Assembly: GCA_027593175.1 (NCBI GenBank) | Contig: JAQCJI010000005.1 | Location: forward strand, 1 to 60,696 | Reading direction: 5' to 3' | DNA from: Bacteroidota bacterium | GTDB taxonomy: Bacteria > Bacteroidota > Bacteroidia > Cytophagales > Cyclobacteriaceae | Length of the DNA stretch: 60,696 nt | In this document: one piece after another, positions 36,709 through 46,508 of the stretch | How the letters are laid out: the number at the start of each line of letters is the position of its first letter | How positions within the stretch are numbered: position 1 is the first letter of the stretch | Position numbers and translations under genes: made by a program | Notes under the pieces: model-generated | What the model was told of the DNA's origin: nothing | The model's database searches: none | The model's input: only the letters and a program-made list of their open reading frames with translations

Positions 36709-37839
36709 TTACTGCTTAGAAACGTTCACACTAAAGTTATCTCCAACCTCTCGGAAGCCCTTATCAACCAAAATCTCGGTACCCACAAGGCCTTCTACGA
36801 TTTCTGTTTCTTCACCAGAGGTATAGCCTCGCTTCACGTATTTCTTTTTTGCTACTCCATTTTCTACCGCAAACAAATAGTCTCCTTTAGTGTCTGCGAG
36901 AACCAAGTGTGCAGGAACGATCACAGTCTCTTTATTTTTATAATCCTGAATCTTCAACACCGAAATCATATTGGGCTTCACCTCTGGAAGGTTTGACAAG
37001 AACACTTCTACTTTGAATGTACGGTTGTTGGGATTGATGATCGATCCAGTAGCAGATACTTTAGTCGTCAAGGTCTTGTTGATGGACGGGAAGTTGATTT
37101 CAACTAAATCCCCCTTTGCCAATACCCCGATGTAACTTTCAGAAATGTCTGCTTCAACAAATAGGTCACTTTCTCCAACAAACTGAAACATTTGCAATCC
37201 CGGCTGCACTAACTCTCCTGCTTTTACTCGAACTGTCTCTACAGTGCCATTAAATGGCGCACGAATCACAGATTTAGCCAATTGAGTTCGCATAGACGCC
37301 ATGCCTTTTTCCAAACCCTCTTTTCGACTTTTCGCCTCTAAGTACTGAATTTCTGTTCCAATCTTTTGATTCCATAAGCGTTCCTGCTTTTCAAATACTA
37401 TTCTCGCTAAGGAAAGACTATTCTCCATTTCTTCCATACTGCGCTGAAAAGATTCAGAATCAATTTTTGCGAGGATTTGACCTTTGGCAATGCGCATCCC
37501 TTCCAAAGCTGGAATCTCAAGGATTCTTCCAAGCGTCTCTGAACTGATGCTCACATTCTTTTTGGAAAGTACAGAGCCGGTTACTTCCACAAAGTGATTG
37601 AATTCTCCTTTTCTTGCGGGTATTGTGGTGATCAACAGAGACTTTTTAGCAGACTTAGCGAATTCTGGATCTGCCGCAATCAATTCTGCTTCCAATGTTT
37701 TTATTTGCGTATTAAGCTCAGATAGTTGGCTTTTTAAGTCTTCCAATTCAGCTTTTTTTGCTTCAAGGCCGTCTCCTACACAGGAGGCTACTCCAAGAGC
37801 AAGAAGGAGCAAGTTGGCGAAGGTAAGTTGTGATTTCAT
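36709..37839 (-). CDS. RND periplasmic adaptor lipoprotein
   Basis: A 376-residue membrane-fusion protein. The signal peptide ends in a lipobox (LGVASC, cysteine 20), so it is membrane anchored by lipid. An early coiled-coil (ELEDLKSQLSELNTQIKTLEAEL, in part residues 33-52) is followed by a lipoyl/hairpin core: VSISSETLGRILEIPALEGMRIAKGQILAKID and the partner VIRAPFNGTVETVRVKAGELV. The beta-barrel domain follows from about 220. It links the RND permease to the TolC channel. It starts 29 bases after the tolC stop and ends 2 bases before the permease gene. Confidence 0.92.
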   Translation of the reverse strand: MKSQLTFANLLLLALGVASCVGDGLEAKKAELEDLKSQLSELNTQIKTLEAELIAADPEFAKSAKKSLLITTIPARKGEFNHFVEVTGSVLSKKNVSISSETLGRILEIPALEGMRIAKGQILAKIDSESFQRSMEEMENSLSLARIVFEKQERLWNQKIGTEIQYLEAKSRKEGLEKGMASMRTQLAKSVIRAPFNGTVETVRVKAGELVQPGLQMFQFVGESDLFVEADISESYIGVLAKGDLVEINFPSINKTLTTKVSATGSIINPNNRTFKVEVFLSNLPEVKPNMISVLKIQDYKNKETVIVPAHLVLADTKGDYLFAVENGVAKKKYVKRGYTSGEETEIVEGLVGTEILVDKGFREVGDNFSVNVSKQ

Positions 37840-37868
37840 GAGAGTAGAATAGAGTTGGAATCGTTGGT

Positions 37869-39227
37869 TTAGTTAGTCAAATCAGGCTTCAACAAGCCCA
37901 GGGCTTTTTCTAGATTTATTTTGGAAATTAAGCCATCGTAGATGGCACCGAGGTAATTGATTTCTGCTTGAATCAAGGCAGCATCTGCCTCCACTACTTC
38001 AAGATTGGAACCCACACCTTCTTTGTATTTTATTCGCGCAATTTGGTAGACCTCTGTTGCCAACAGCAAGTTGGACTGCTGCACATCCAAAATGCTGAGA
38101 TCGTTACGAAGGTTGGCTTTGGCGCTGTATAGCTCATTTTGGAAGGACTCCTTCAAGAAGGAGCGCTGGTTCTCTAACTGGTTGATTTGAACACGATTTT
38201 TTTGAATTCTCGCCGTTTTGGAGAATCCATCAAAAATGGGAACAGACATACTCAATCCTAATAAGGAGCTTCCAAACCAATTTTCATTACTAAACACCGT
38301 ATTCAGTTCATTGCCTGCACCACTTCTGCGTGCATTTCCTATAAAATTAATTTTGGGCATGTACTGATATTGGTTGTTTTTTAAGTCCAAACCAGTGAGG
38401 GCTAACTGCGTGGATACTTGCTCCAGCTCCACTCGGTCCGTGCCTTCTTCACCAAGAAGTTCGAGCATCTCTTCCTTCATAGACAAACCTTGCAAGGATT
38501 CCGCCAGTACAATTTCATATTCCATCGGCATACCCATCTGAAGCTTTAGAATTTGTGTGCTGATGTCCATAGCAGTGAAACTTCGTTGGACTTGGGTATA
38601 GGTATTATTACGCTGAACCTGGACACGAGATACATCTACTTTTTCGACAAATCCAGACTCATATAAGGCAGTTGTTTCTTTGAGCAAAGTATCAATGCGT
38701 GACAAGTTTGCTTCTGCAAGTCGGATGCGCTGTTGGTTCACCAATACCCCGAAATAGGCCTTTTTCACGTTTTCAACGACATCGTTTTCTGTCTTTTTTA
38801 GGTTTTTATTTGTTAGGTCAAATAGCGTTTGTGCTGCGCGAAGACCTACAAAAAATGACCCGTCAAAAATCATCTGAGAAATACTCACACCCAATCCAGA
38901 GGAATAACTTACCCCAAATCGAGCAGGAATCACATCGCCAGGAATCGAGGGATTTCCAAAAGGAGGCTTGTTAGGCAAGAACACAACTGGGATTTTTGGG
39001 TTGTAATCCAAGTTGTAGGAACCATTAATTTGGGGCAATCCTTGCGAAGTAGTTTCCCTAATGGTGGCCTTGGAAATCAAGAGCTCCAAGCGCGCATTTT
39101 TTGCGCTGGCATTATTTTCCAAAGCATAGGTTAGTGCCTCAGATAACCTTAATTCCACCAGCTGTTGGGCAGCCGAAGGAAAAACACTTATCCCTACCAG
39201 AGCAAGCAGGAGTAGGTACTTTTTCAT
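37869..39227 (-). CDS. TolC-family outer-membrane efflux protein
   Basis: A 452-residue outer-membrane channel with signal peptide (MKKYLLLLALVGISVFPSAAQQ). Two repeated OEP domains are visible, each opening with a coiled helical region: LRLSEALTYALENNASAKNARLEL (about 25-48) and the second around 255-290, with the typical EGVGSNLEVVEADAALIQAEINYL near the C terminus. Family length (430-470) fits. It begins 11 bases after the tetR stop, so it is co-transcribed with the regulator and pump. Confidence 0.92.
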   Translation of the reverse strand: MKKYLLLLALVGISVFPSAAQQLVELRLSEALTYALENNASAKNARLELLISKATIRETTSQGLPQINGSYNLDYNPKIPVVFLPNKPPFGNPSIPGDVIPARFGVSYSSGLGVSISQMIFDGSFFVGLRAAQTLFDLTNKNLKKTENDVVENVKKAYFGVLVNQQRIRLAEANLSRIDTLLKETTALYESGFVEKVDVSRVQVQRNNTYTQVQRSFTAMDISTQILKLQMGMPMEYEIVLAESLQGLSMKEEMLELLGEEGTDRVELEQVSTQLALTGLDLKNNQYQYMPKINFIGNARRSGAGNELNTVFSNENWFGSSLLGLSMSVPIFDGFSKTARIQKNRVQINQLENQRSFLKESFQNELYSAKANLRNDLSILDVQQSNLLLATEVYQIARIKYKEGVGSNLEVVEADAALIQAEINYLGAIYDGLISKINLEKALGLLKPDLTN

Positions 39228-39238
39228 AACTAGTTGGT

Positions 39239-39847
39239 TTAATTAAATATGTCTTTTTGAGCCAAATAAGCTTGTCTTCCTTTATCCGTAAAAATACCGT
39301 GAAGAAAATGATCTAGGATCACCATCTGTTCCTCTACCAAATTGTAATCTGGGTCAGCAAAATTTCTGGGTTCAAACGCAGTTGTAATTTGGCTTAACCG
39401 CACTTTGGCAAGCACTCGAGAATCAATCTCAGACCGGAAATAGCCGAGCTGCTTCCCAAGGTCAAGCACATTAATTAAGTCTTTTTTTATGGTTTGCTCC
39501 TTGAAGGATTCAAACAGCTTCCAGGCTTCAGGAAAATATTTCTGCACCTCCATAATCACAAGCGGATTGATAGAAGTAAGTCGATCTCGCATCATTCGAG
39601 AAGTCTTTACTAGGTGCTCAATGACGCCATCACCCTGTTCGAGTATAAGAGAAAGCTTCCGCTGGTCCTCTTCCAAAATGGTAGTAAAAACTGCATTTAC
39701 TAAATCCTTTTTATCTTCAAACTCTTGGTAAATGGTCTTTTTTGAAATACCAGCCTGTCGAGCTAGGTCTTCCATGGTAACCGTCCGCACCCCAAACCGA
39801 GTAAACTGCTCCGTTGCTACCTCCAAAATTCGTTTTCTGGCATCCAT
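39239..39847 (-). CDS. TetR/AcrR-family regulator of the efflux operon
   Basis: The 202-residue product has the N-terminal TetR helix-turn-helix (ILEVATEQFTRFG, then VTMEDLARQAGISKKTIYQEF, roughly residues 7-45) and a variable ligand-binding C-terminal part. It is the first gene of the operon that continues with tolC, adaptor and permease, so it likely represses itself and the pump until an inducer binds. A 28-base inverted repeat overlapping its promoter is the probable operator. The inducer is unknown. Confidence 0.92.
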   Translation of the reverse strand: MDARKRILEVATEQFTRFGVRTVTMEDLARQAGISKKTIYQEFEDKKDLVNAVFTTILEEDQRKLSLILEQGDGVIEHLVKTSRMMRDRLTSINPLVIMEVQKYFPEAWKLFESFKEQTIKKDLINVLDLGKQLGYFRSEIDSRVLAKVRLSQITTAFEPRNFADPDYNLVEEQMVILDHFLHGIFTDKGRQAYLAQKDIFN

Positions 39848-39866
39848 TTTTAGTTTATTTGAAAAA

Positions 39867-39874
39867 CAAAACTA
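39867..39874 (-). promoter_or_regulatory. -7 promoter box of the tetR efflux operon
   Basis: On the minus strand this reads TAGTTTTG, an exact match to TAnnTTTG, 19 bases before the tetR ATG at 39847. Confidence 0.55.
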
Positions 39875-39875
39875 C

Positions 39876-39903
39876 AGAAACTATTTTATTATTTAAGGTT
39901 TCT
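39876..39903. promoter_or_regulatory. Candidate TetR operator (inverted repeat)
   Basis: AGAAAC at 39876-39881 and GTTTCT at 39898-39903 form a 28-base inverted repeat with a 16-base centre. It sits just upstream of the -7 box of tetR, where bound repressor would block the polymerase. Its size suits a TetR dimer. The half sites are short, so chance is possible. Confidence 0.4.
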
Positions 39904-40266
39904 TTGGTTTTGTATTGAAATAAAATTCTAAAAACTAGGTTTTTTTCTGATTGAAAATTATTTTAATTCTGTTTTTTATCTTTTTTTAGCTAAGAAATAC
40001 TCCATTTAATTTTTTGATAAATTATTGTTTTAAATGTAAGTTCCGCTTCAGAATTTTATATCAATAACAATATTGCACCAGAAGTACTTGTTCACTTCCC
40101 GCTTTTCTTCAAAAACTAACTTTTAATAGCCCATCGAAAAATATAGGGTCTAGCGGCAAAAAATGGGGATATAGCTTTTTCGAAGTTTAACCTATAACCC
40201 TTTAAGAAAACCAAGTCAAAAAGTAAAAACTTAAGCCTACTTTTTACGATCTAAAACCCAAATTCT

Positions 40267-40274
40267 TACCTTTG
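40267..40274 (+). promoter_or_regulatory. -7 promoter box of purL
   Basis: TACCTTTG matches the Bacteroidota TAnnTTTG box exactly and lies 20 bases before the purL ATG. No clear -33 TTTG is present. Confidence 0.5.
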
Positions 40275-40294
40275 GAACTTACCCGCCCAAGGAC

Positions 40295-43200
40295 ATGATT
40301 TTCTTCTTTGAATCCCCTCAAAAACTCATTTATGGAGTTCAAGTACCTCAACCTCTGCACGGAGAAGACTTACATAAACTAAACTGGCTTTTTGGGGAGG
40401 CAAAAACCATCCAATCGGATAAAGTTAGTGGTACCTACTTAGGACCACGCAAAGAAATGATCACTCCTTGGTCTACCAATGCCGTTGAAATCACAGGTAA
40501 TATGGGAATAGCTGGCATCCAACGCATTGAGGAATTCACTCCCCTCCCAGCAGGTGAAACAATCGATCCCATGCTTCAAAAAGACTATGTGGGATTGGAT
40601 CAAGAAATTTTCGACATCCACCTCCAGCCCGAGCCAGTCAAAGCAATCACAGATATTGCGTCCTACAACCGAAGTGAAGGCCTCGCTTTAAGCCAAGAAG
40701 AGGTGGACTACCTCAACCAGGTTTCCGCTCAACTTGAGCGACCCCTCACCGACTCGGAGGTATTTGGCTTTTCACAGGTCAACTCCGAACACTGCCGCCA
40801 CAAGATCTTTAATGGCACCTTCGTGATCGATGGCGTAGAAAAGCCGATGACACTTTTCCAGTTGATTAAGGAAACATCCAAACAGCATCCCAACCGTATT
40901 GCCTCTGCTTACAAGGACAATGTCGCATTCATACATGGACCACGTATCCAACAATTCGCTCCAAAAACACAACACCAACCTGATTTTTTTGAACCTCGAG
41001 AAATTGAAACCGTCATTTCTTTAAAAGCAGAAACCCACAACTTCCCCACCACCGTCGAGCCCTTCAATGGCGCAGCTACTGGTGCCGGTGGTGAGATCCG
41101 TGACCGACTAGCTGGGGGTACCGCTTCCATCCCATTAGCTGGAACAGCAGTATACATGACTTCTTACACGAGGTCAGAAGCAGGACGAAGCTGGGAAAAA
41201 AATCTACCTAACCGTCCCTGGCTGTACCAAAGCCCCATGGATATCTTAATCAAAGCCTCCAATGGCGCTTCTGACTTTGGAAACAAATTTGGCCAACCCT
41301 TAATCGCAGGCTCGGTTCTCACCTTCGAACACGAGGAGAATGAGAAGCAGCATGGCTTCGACAAGGTAATCATGCTTGCTGGAGGCGTAGGATTTACCAA
41401 CGCCAAGTACACCCAAAAAGCCGAACCCAAGTCAGGAGACCAAATAGTCATCATGGGTGGCGACAACTACCGCATCGGTATGGGTGGATCTGCAGTATCT
41501 TCCTTGAATACGGGTGAGCTATCGAACGCCATAGAACTCAATGCCATCCAACGCTCCAATCCAGAAATGCAAAAGCGAGTTTCCAATGTGATTCGAGCCA
41601 TGGCTGAAAGCGATTCAAATCCCATCGTATCTATCCACGACCACGGTGCTGGAGGACACCTCAACTGCCTCTCCGAATTGGTTGAAAACACAGGAGGTAC
41701 CATTCACATAGACCAACTCCCTGTTGGGGATCCGACCCTATCTGCCAAAGAAATTATCGGCAACGAGTCCCAAGAACGAATGGGCCTAGTGGTAGGTAAA
41801 AAGGATATTCCTCTGCTTCAGCAACTCTCCGAGCGGGAACGTGCCCCCTTCTATGTGGTTGGCGAGACTACAGGAGACATGCACTTTAAATTTGAGAACC
41901 AAAAAACAGGTGAAAAACCAGTAGACTGGAATCTCGGATACCTATTTGGCTCTTCTCCAAAAACCATACTTGAAGATGTAAGTGAGAGAGGTTCAAACTT
42001 TACGGATCCCTCCCACCAAGGAGACTTACTGATCACCTACCTCAAAGAAGTACTTCAACTGGAAGCAGTGGCCTGTAAAGACTGGTTAACCAATAAAGTA
42101 GACCGCTCCGTTACCGGGCGTGTGGCCACCCAACAGACCGTCGGCGAGATCCAGTTGCCTCTCAACAATGTGGGGGTAATGGCGCTAGATTTTATAGGTA
42201 AAAAAGGCATCGCAACTTCGATCGGTCATGCCCCCGTAGCCGCCCTGGCAAACCCAGAGGCAGGTAGCCGATTGGCCATTGCAGAAGCACTTACCAACCT
42301 GATATTTGCCCCTATTACAGATGGATTGAAGGGAATTTCCCTCTCTGCCAACTGGATGTGGCCTGCAAAAAACAAAGGGGAAAACGACCGACTCTACCGC
42401 GCAGTACAGGAAGTGTCTGAGTTTGCTATCGCCTTGGGCGTCAATATCCCAACAGGCAAGGACTCCCTATCCATGACCCAGAAATATCCCGATGGAAAAG
42501 TAGTCTTCTCTCCAGGGACGGTCATCATTTCTGCCATTGGTGAATGCGAAGACATCAAAAAAACAGTTAAAACGGCCCTTATCCCAGAGGCAGGTACGAA
42601 AGTAGTATACCTGGACTTCTCTAAGGATGCTGCCAAGCTTGCTGGATCTTCCCTATACCAAGCCCTCAACAAAGTCGGTCAAGTACCACCTACCGTTGTG
42701 GATGCCGCCTATTTTGCAAAAGCCTTCGAAACAGTACAGCAACTTATCTCACAAGGCTTAATTCTAGCCGGTCACGATATTTCTTCCGGCGGCATGCTGA
42801 CTGCCTTATTGGAAATGTGCTTTCCAAACTCATCTACTGGAATTCAAGTGGATGCAGCGAAACTTCCAGAAAAGGACCTAATTAAGGCCTTATTTTCTGA
42901 AAATCCAGGAATTCTGATTCAAGTAGCCCCTACTGGAAAAGTTGAAGAATTGCTTGCAAACGCCAGGATTGACTTCATTTCTCTTGGTGAAGTGACCTTA
43001 AATGGAAAACTACAAGTTGCCAACCACTCCCTTGACATTGCCGAGTCGCGAGATATCTGGTTCCGCTCTTCCTACCTGATGGACCGGAAGCAAAGCGGAG
43101 AAAAGCTAGCACTGGATCGCTTTACAAACTACAAAAACCAACCTTTGCAGTACGCCTTCGCTCCAAGACTGGAAGGTAAGTTAGCCCACCTAGGCCTCGA

Positions 43201-43975
43201 TCCCTTACGAACCAATAAAGGGAAAGCAACTGCCGCCATCATCCGTGAAAAAGGGGTAAATGGGGACCGAGAAATGGCCTATTCGCTGTGGCTAGCTGGA
43301 TTTGAAGTCAAGGATGTCCACATGACCGACCTAATCACCGGACGGGAAGACTTGAACGGCGTTCAAATGATCGTATTTGTGGGCGGCTTCTCCAATTCGG
43401 ATGTATTGGGCTCCGCCAAAGGATGGGCAGGTGCTTTCTTATACAACCCGAAAGCCAAGCAAGCGCTAGATGCATTTTATGCACGACAGGACACCCTTTC
43501 CTTGGGGGTTTGCAATGGCTGCCAGCTGATGATTGAATTGGGTCTGATTACTCCAGATCACATTGAAAAACCTAAAATGCTGCACAATGCAAGCCATAAG
43601 TTTGAATCTTCCTTTGTGAATGTGACCATCCCTGAAAACAATTCTGTGATGCTCGGAAGCCTAAGTGGACAGCGTCTCGGGGTATGGGTAGCACATGGAG
43701 AAGGTAAATTTTATCTCCCGAAAGGAGAAAATGCTTACCATTTTGCGATGAACTATAGTTATGCCGCCTATCCGGGCAACCCGAACGGTTCAGACTTTGC
43801 TACGGCAGGAATCAGTTCTGTCGACGGACGACACCTAGCCATCATGCCACACATTGAGCGGAGCATAAAGCCATGGAACTGGGCATACTACCCAAGCGAG
43901 CGTACCGATGAAGTAACTCCTTGGATGGAAGCCTTTGTCAATGCAAGACAGTGGGTGGAGGGAAAGTTAGGCTAA
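40295..43975 (+). CDS. purL: Phosphoribosylformylglycinamidine synthase, single-chain
   Basis: The fourth step of purine synthesis: converts FGAR, ATP and glutamine to FGAM. The 1226-residue protein is the large single-chain form. In order: N-terminal PurS-like region, linker, synthetase domain (SEHCRHKIFNGTF near 167, HNFPTTVEPFNGAATGAGGEIRD near 250-270, DHGAGGH), structural repeat domain, and C-terminal class I glutamine amidotransferase. The nucleophile is C1073 in GVCNGCQL, with HIERS near the end supplying the His/Glu pair. It is preceded by an exact -7 box and appears monocistronic; no other purine gene is adjacent. Confidence 0.96.
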   Translation: MIFFFESPQKLIYGVQVPQPLHGEDLHKLNWLFGEAKTIQSDKVSGTYLGPRKEMITPWSTNAVEITGNMGIAGIQRIEEFTPLPAGETIDPMLQKDYVGLDQEIFDIHLQPEPVKAITDIASYNRSEGLALSQEEVDYLNQVSAQLERPLTDSEVFGFSQVNSEHCRHKIFNGTFVIDGVEKPMTLFQLIKETSKQHPNRIASAYKDNVAFIHGPRIQQFAPKTQHQPDFFEPREIETVISLKAETHNFPTTVEPFNGAATGAGGEIRDRLAGGTASIPLAGTAVYMTSYTRSEAGRSWEKNLPNRPWLYQSPMDILIKASNGASDFGNKFGQPLIAGSVLTFEHEENEKQHGFDKVIMLAGGVGFTNAKYTQKAEPKSGDQIVIMGGDNYRIGMGGSAVSSLNTGELSNAIELNAIQRSNPEMQKRVSNVIRAMAESDSNPIVSIHDHGAGGHLNCLSELVENTGGTIHIDQLPVGDPTLSAKEIIGNESQERMGLVVGKKDIPLLQQLSERERAPFYVVGETTGDMHFKFENQKTGEKPVDWNLGYLFGSSPKTILEDVSERGSNFTDPSHQGDLLITYLKEVLQLEAVACKDWLTNKVDRSVTGRVATQQTVGEIQLPLNNVGVMALDFIGKKGIATSIGHAPVAALANPEAGSRLAIAEALTNLIFAPITDGLKGISLSANWMWPAKNKGENDRLYRAVQEVSEFAIALGVNIPTGKDSLSMTQKYPDGKVVFSPGTVIISAIGECEDIKKTVKTALIPEAGTKVVYLDFSKDAAKLAGSSLYQALNKVGQVPPTVVDAAYFAKAFETVQQLISQGLILAGHDISSGGMLTALLEMCFPNSSTGIQVDAAKLPEKDLIKALFSENPGILIQVAPTGKVEELLANARIDFISLGEVTLNGKLQVANHSLDIAESRDIWFRSSYLMDRKQSGEKLALDRFTNYKNQPLQYAFAPRLEGKLAHLGLDPLRTNKGKATAAIIREKGVNGDREMAYSLWLAGFEVKDVHMTDLITGREDLNGVQMIVFVGGFSNSDVLGSAKGWAGAFLYNPKAKQALDAFYARQDTLSLGVCNGCQLMIELGLITPDHIEKPKMLHNASHKFESSFVNVTIPENNSVMLGSLSGQRLGVWVAHGEGKFYLPKGENAYHFAMNYSYAAYPGNPNGSDFATAGISSVDGRHLAIMPHIERSIKPWNWAYYPSERTDEVTPWMEAFVNARQWVEGKLG

Positions 43976-44004
43976 CTCAAGTTTGACAAAACTTCGCCAC
44001 AAGA

Positions 44005-44811
44005 TTATAAGGGGTGTTGATTGAGCAGCATCCCTTCTTTTACTGTCTTTAGGTAAGTGATTGCTTTGCCATCCTCTCCTACCTCGCATACGCGATAGCT
44101 CGGAAAGGGATTGCCCCACGAACCTCCAAAATGTCCCGACCAAAGAAAAGGCTTATTCCGGTACACCATCAAACCATCCAAGTCGTGGTCATGCCCATGG
44201 AAAGTGGCACGCACATTGGGATAGCTAGCGAGTAGGTTTAAAAAATCTTGACAAGATACCCCGTTCCTTGTCCAATCATTCTGAGAGATATGGATGAAGA
44301 CAAATACATGGGAAAGCAGTTCATAAGACCCCAAAATCCCCTTCAAATACTTTAAATCTGCACAGAGATACTCTCCCTCCACGTTAGAGGAGTCAAGTAA
44401 AACCACCCCATAGTCATCCTTCAGGACAAAGGAATGATTGGTTGGATGCCCCATCAATCGTACAAATGTCTCTTCATCCACTCGATCATGGTTACCCCGT
44501 GTGGCAAAAGTAGGAAACTGAACTTGATCGTAGACCGCCTTGACCTCAGGCAGAAAAGAAGGAATATCGTGAATCAAATCCCCATTGAAGACTATAAAAT
44601 CCACCCCTTTTTCACGATGGATAGCATCAATTAAATTTTGATGTGACAAGGCGAAATTCGTATTTTGCTGCCCCCAGTGCCCATCTGAGGCAGTGATAAA
44701 TTTGAGTCTTGTAGATTTTGGAAGTTGGATAATACCGTGGCTCATGAAAGGTAGGGAAATCAATCCCACACTCAATGCACCGATTTTTTGGAGAAAAGGA
44801 CGTCTTTGCAT
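44005..44811 (-). CDS. Exported calcineurin-like metallophosphoesterase
   Basis: The product of about 268 residues begins MQRRPFLQKIGALSVGL, a twin-arginine signal (RRPFLQK), so it is probably exported folded with its metals. The metallophosphoesterase signatures are present: a first-motif region TASDGHWG (D-x-H), VFNGDLIHD (G-D), TRGNHD (G-N-H-D), VFIHIS, and FHGHDHDLDG (G-H-x-H). The ATG at 44811 is preferred to an upstream in-frame ATG at 44838, because it puts the twin arginines at positions 3-4. The substrate is unknown; relatives act on phosphodiesters. It is convergent with purL and divergent from the M20 peptidase gene. Confidence 0.85.
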   Translation of the reverse strand: MQRRPFLQKIGALSVGLISLPFMSHGIIQLPKSTRLKFITASDGHWGQQNTNFALSHQNLIDAIHREKGVDFIVFNGDLIHDIPSFLPEVKAVYDQVQFPTFATRGNHDRVDEETFVRLMGHPTNHSFVLKDDYGVVLLDSSNVEGEYLCADLKYLKGILGSYELLSHVFVFIHISQNDWTRNGVSCQDFLNLLASYPNVRATFHGHDHDLDGLMVYRNKPFLWSGHFGGSWGNPFPSYRVCEVGEDGKAITYLKTVKEGMLLNQHPL

Positions 44812-44976
44812 GGCTTGAAAATACAACATTGACTTCACTTTTCGAAGTACCCAACCCTCACGAATAAAATCTTTGGAAATCTGATTTTCAAAAGGGACGG
44901 ATTGGGGCTGTACCTTTTCCGTGACTGGATTGCTGAAGCCATCCCTTTTGCTTACTTTTCGAAAAACCCTCCTGCT

Positions 44977-46497
44977 ATGCGAAGCTACTTGTTCACTTCC
45001 CTATTTCTTTTGATTGGCATCAGCCTATCTGCACAAACCATCGATCAAGCTCAATTGGATGTGCTCACTGAAAAACAATGGCAGTCAGGCCTTCGCCTCC
45101 TGAACGAGCTTGTTTCCATACCCAATGACGCCGTGTTCCCGGAGCAAATTGCGGTAAATATTACCTGGTGCGAGCAGGCCTTCAACTCAAGGAATTGGAC
45201 TGTAGAACGATTGGAAACGGGTGGAATTCCCCTTCTTCTCGTCGAGAAGAAACAGGCGAATGCAAAAAAAATAGCATTATTCTATTTCCATGTGGATGGG
45301 CAGGCAGTAGATATCAGCAAATGGGATCAGCCCGACGCCTACCAACCTGTGCTCAAAGCCCAATCAACCACAGGTACCTGGGAACAGCTTCCTATGGAAA
45401 AACTTCAAACCGAATACAATCCCGACTGGCGCATTTTCGGTCGCTCCACATCGGACGACAAAGGTCCTCTAGCCATGCTGCTCACTGCTTGGGATGCACT
45501 AACCGAAGCCAGAATTTCACCCGACTACTCAGTGAAAATCATACTAGACTTTGAAGAAGAACAAGGTTCTCCCCGACTCCCCGCCGCAGTAGTCAAATAC
45601 AAAGAAAAACTTGCCGCTGATCTCATGCTAATCATGGATGGACCCCGCCATACCTCAAACCTCCCTACACTTAGTTATGGAGCACGTGGAATTTCTGAGT
45701 TATTTCTGACCACCTATGGGCCCAAGCTCCCCCAGCACAGTGGGCACTATGGAAATTATGCGCCCAACCCAGCCCTTCTAATGTCCCAATTGCTCGCGTC
45801 TATGAAAGATGAAAATGGACAAGTAATTATTCCCGGTTTTTATGACGGCATCGCCTTTTCCGAGGCGGAACGCAAAATCTTTGCTGCTGTGCCTGACAAC
45901 GAGCCCACTGTCAAAAAGCGCTTGGGCCTCGGCCGAACAGATCAAGTAGGAAAAAGCTACCAAGAGAGCATAAACTACCCATCAATCAATATTAAAGGAC
46001 TGTCTTCGGGCTACACTGGAGCCCAGGCCACCACCATCATCCCTGCGATCGCTCTAGCCGAACTAGACATGCGACTCGTACCCGAGTCTGATCCGGTACG
46101 CTTGTTTGAACTGATCAAAGGACACATCCGTGAACAGGGGTTTTACATTACCGAAAAGGACCCCAGCGATGAGGAAAGGATGTCCCACCCAAAAATAGTC
46201 AAAGTGGGTACTTCCATTTCCTATCAGGCTTTCCGAACGCCGATGGACTCTCCGACTGGAGCTTGGTTGAGGAAAGCGATGGTCCGTGCTTTTGGTCAGG
46301 ACCCTGTCCAAATTCGTATTTCTGGAGGATCCATCCCCATCTCCCCTTTCGTGGATGCGCTTGGCATTCCTGCCGTGACCATACCTACGGTCAATGCCGA
46401 CAACAACCAACACAGCCCCAATGAAAACCTGCGCCTTGGGAACTACAAGGAAGGAATTCGTGTGATTCTAAGCGTACTGACAGAGAAAATGTACTAA
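44977..46497 (+). CDS. Exported M20-family metallopeptidase
   Basis: A 506-residue zinc peptidase of the M20/M25/M40 group, likely a di- or carboxypeptidase. The signal peptide is MRSYLFTSLFLLIGISLSAQ, so it acts in the periplasm or outside. Metal ligands fit the family: H in FYFHVDGQ, D in RSTSDDKGPL, the E-E pair in LDFEEEQGS, D in LIMDGPR, and a final H in the NNQHSPNE motif near the end. The dimerisation domain interrupts the catalytic one in the middle. The ATG at 44977 is chosen over 44902, since the longer form would bury the signal peptide. Confidence 0.9.
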   Translation: MRSYLFTSLFLLIGISLSAQTIDQAQLDVLTEKQWQSGLRLLNELVSIPNDAVFPEQIAVNITWCEQAFNSRNWTVERLETGGIPLLLVEKKQANAKKIALFYFHVDGQAVDISKWDQPDAYQPVLKAQSTTGTWEQLPMEKLQTEYNPDWRIFGRSTSDDKGPLAMLLTAWDALTEARISPDYSVKIILDFEEEQGSPRLPAAVVKYKEKLAADLMLIMDGPRHTSNLPTLSYGARGISELFLTTYGPKLPQHSGHYGNYAPNPALLMSQLLASMKDENGQVIIPGFYDGIAFSEAERKIFAAVPDNEPTVKKRLGLGRTDQVGKSYQESINYPSINIKGLSSGYTGAQATTIIPAIALAELDMRLVPESDPVRLFELIKGHIREQGFYITEKDPSDEERMSHPKIVKVGTSISYQAFRTPMDSPTGAWLRKAMVRAFGQDPVQIRISGGSIPISPFVDALGIPAVTIPTVNADNNQHSPNENLRLGNYKEGIRVILSVLTEKMY

Positions 46498-46508
46498 TTA
46501 GTTTCCTC

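Larger units (their letters stand above)
39848..40294. other. Divergent intergenic region between tetR and purL
   Basis: A 447-base, strongly AT-rich gap separating two divergent genes. The left end carries the tetR promoter and candidate operator, the right end the purL promoter. The roughly 330 bases between show no convincing reading frame, RNA gene or strong hairpin. Confidence 0.5.
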
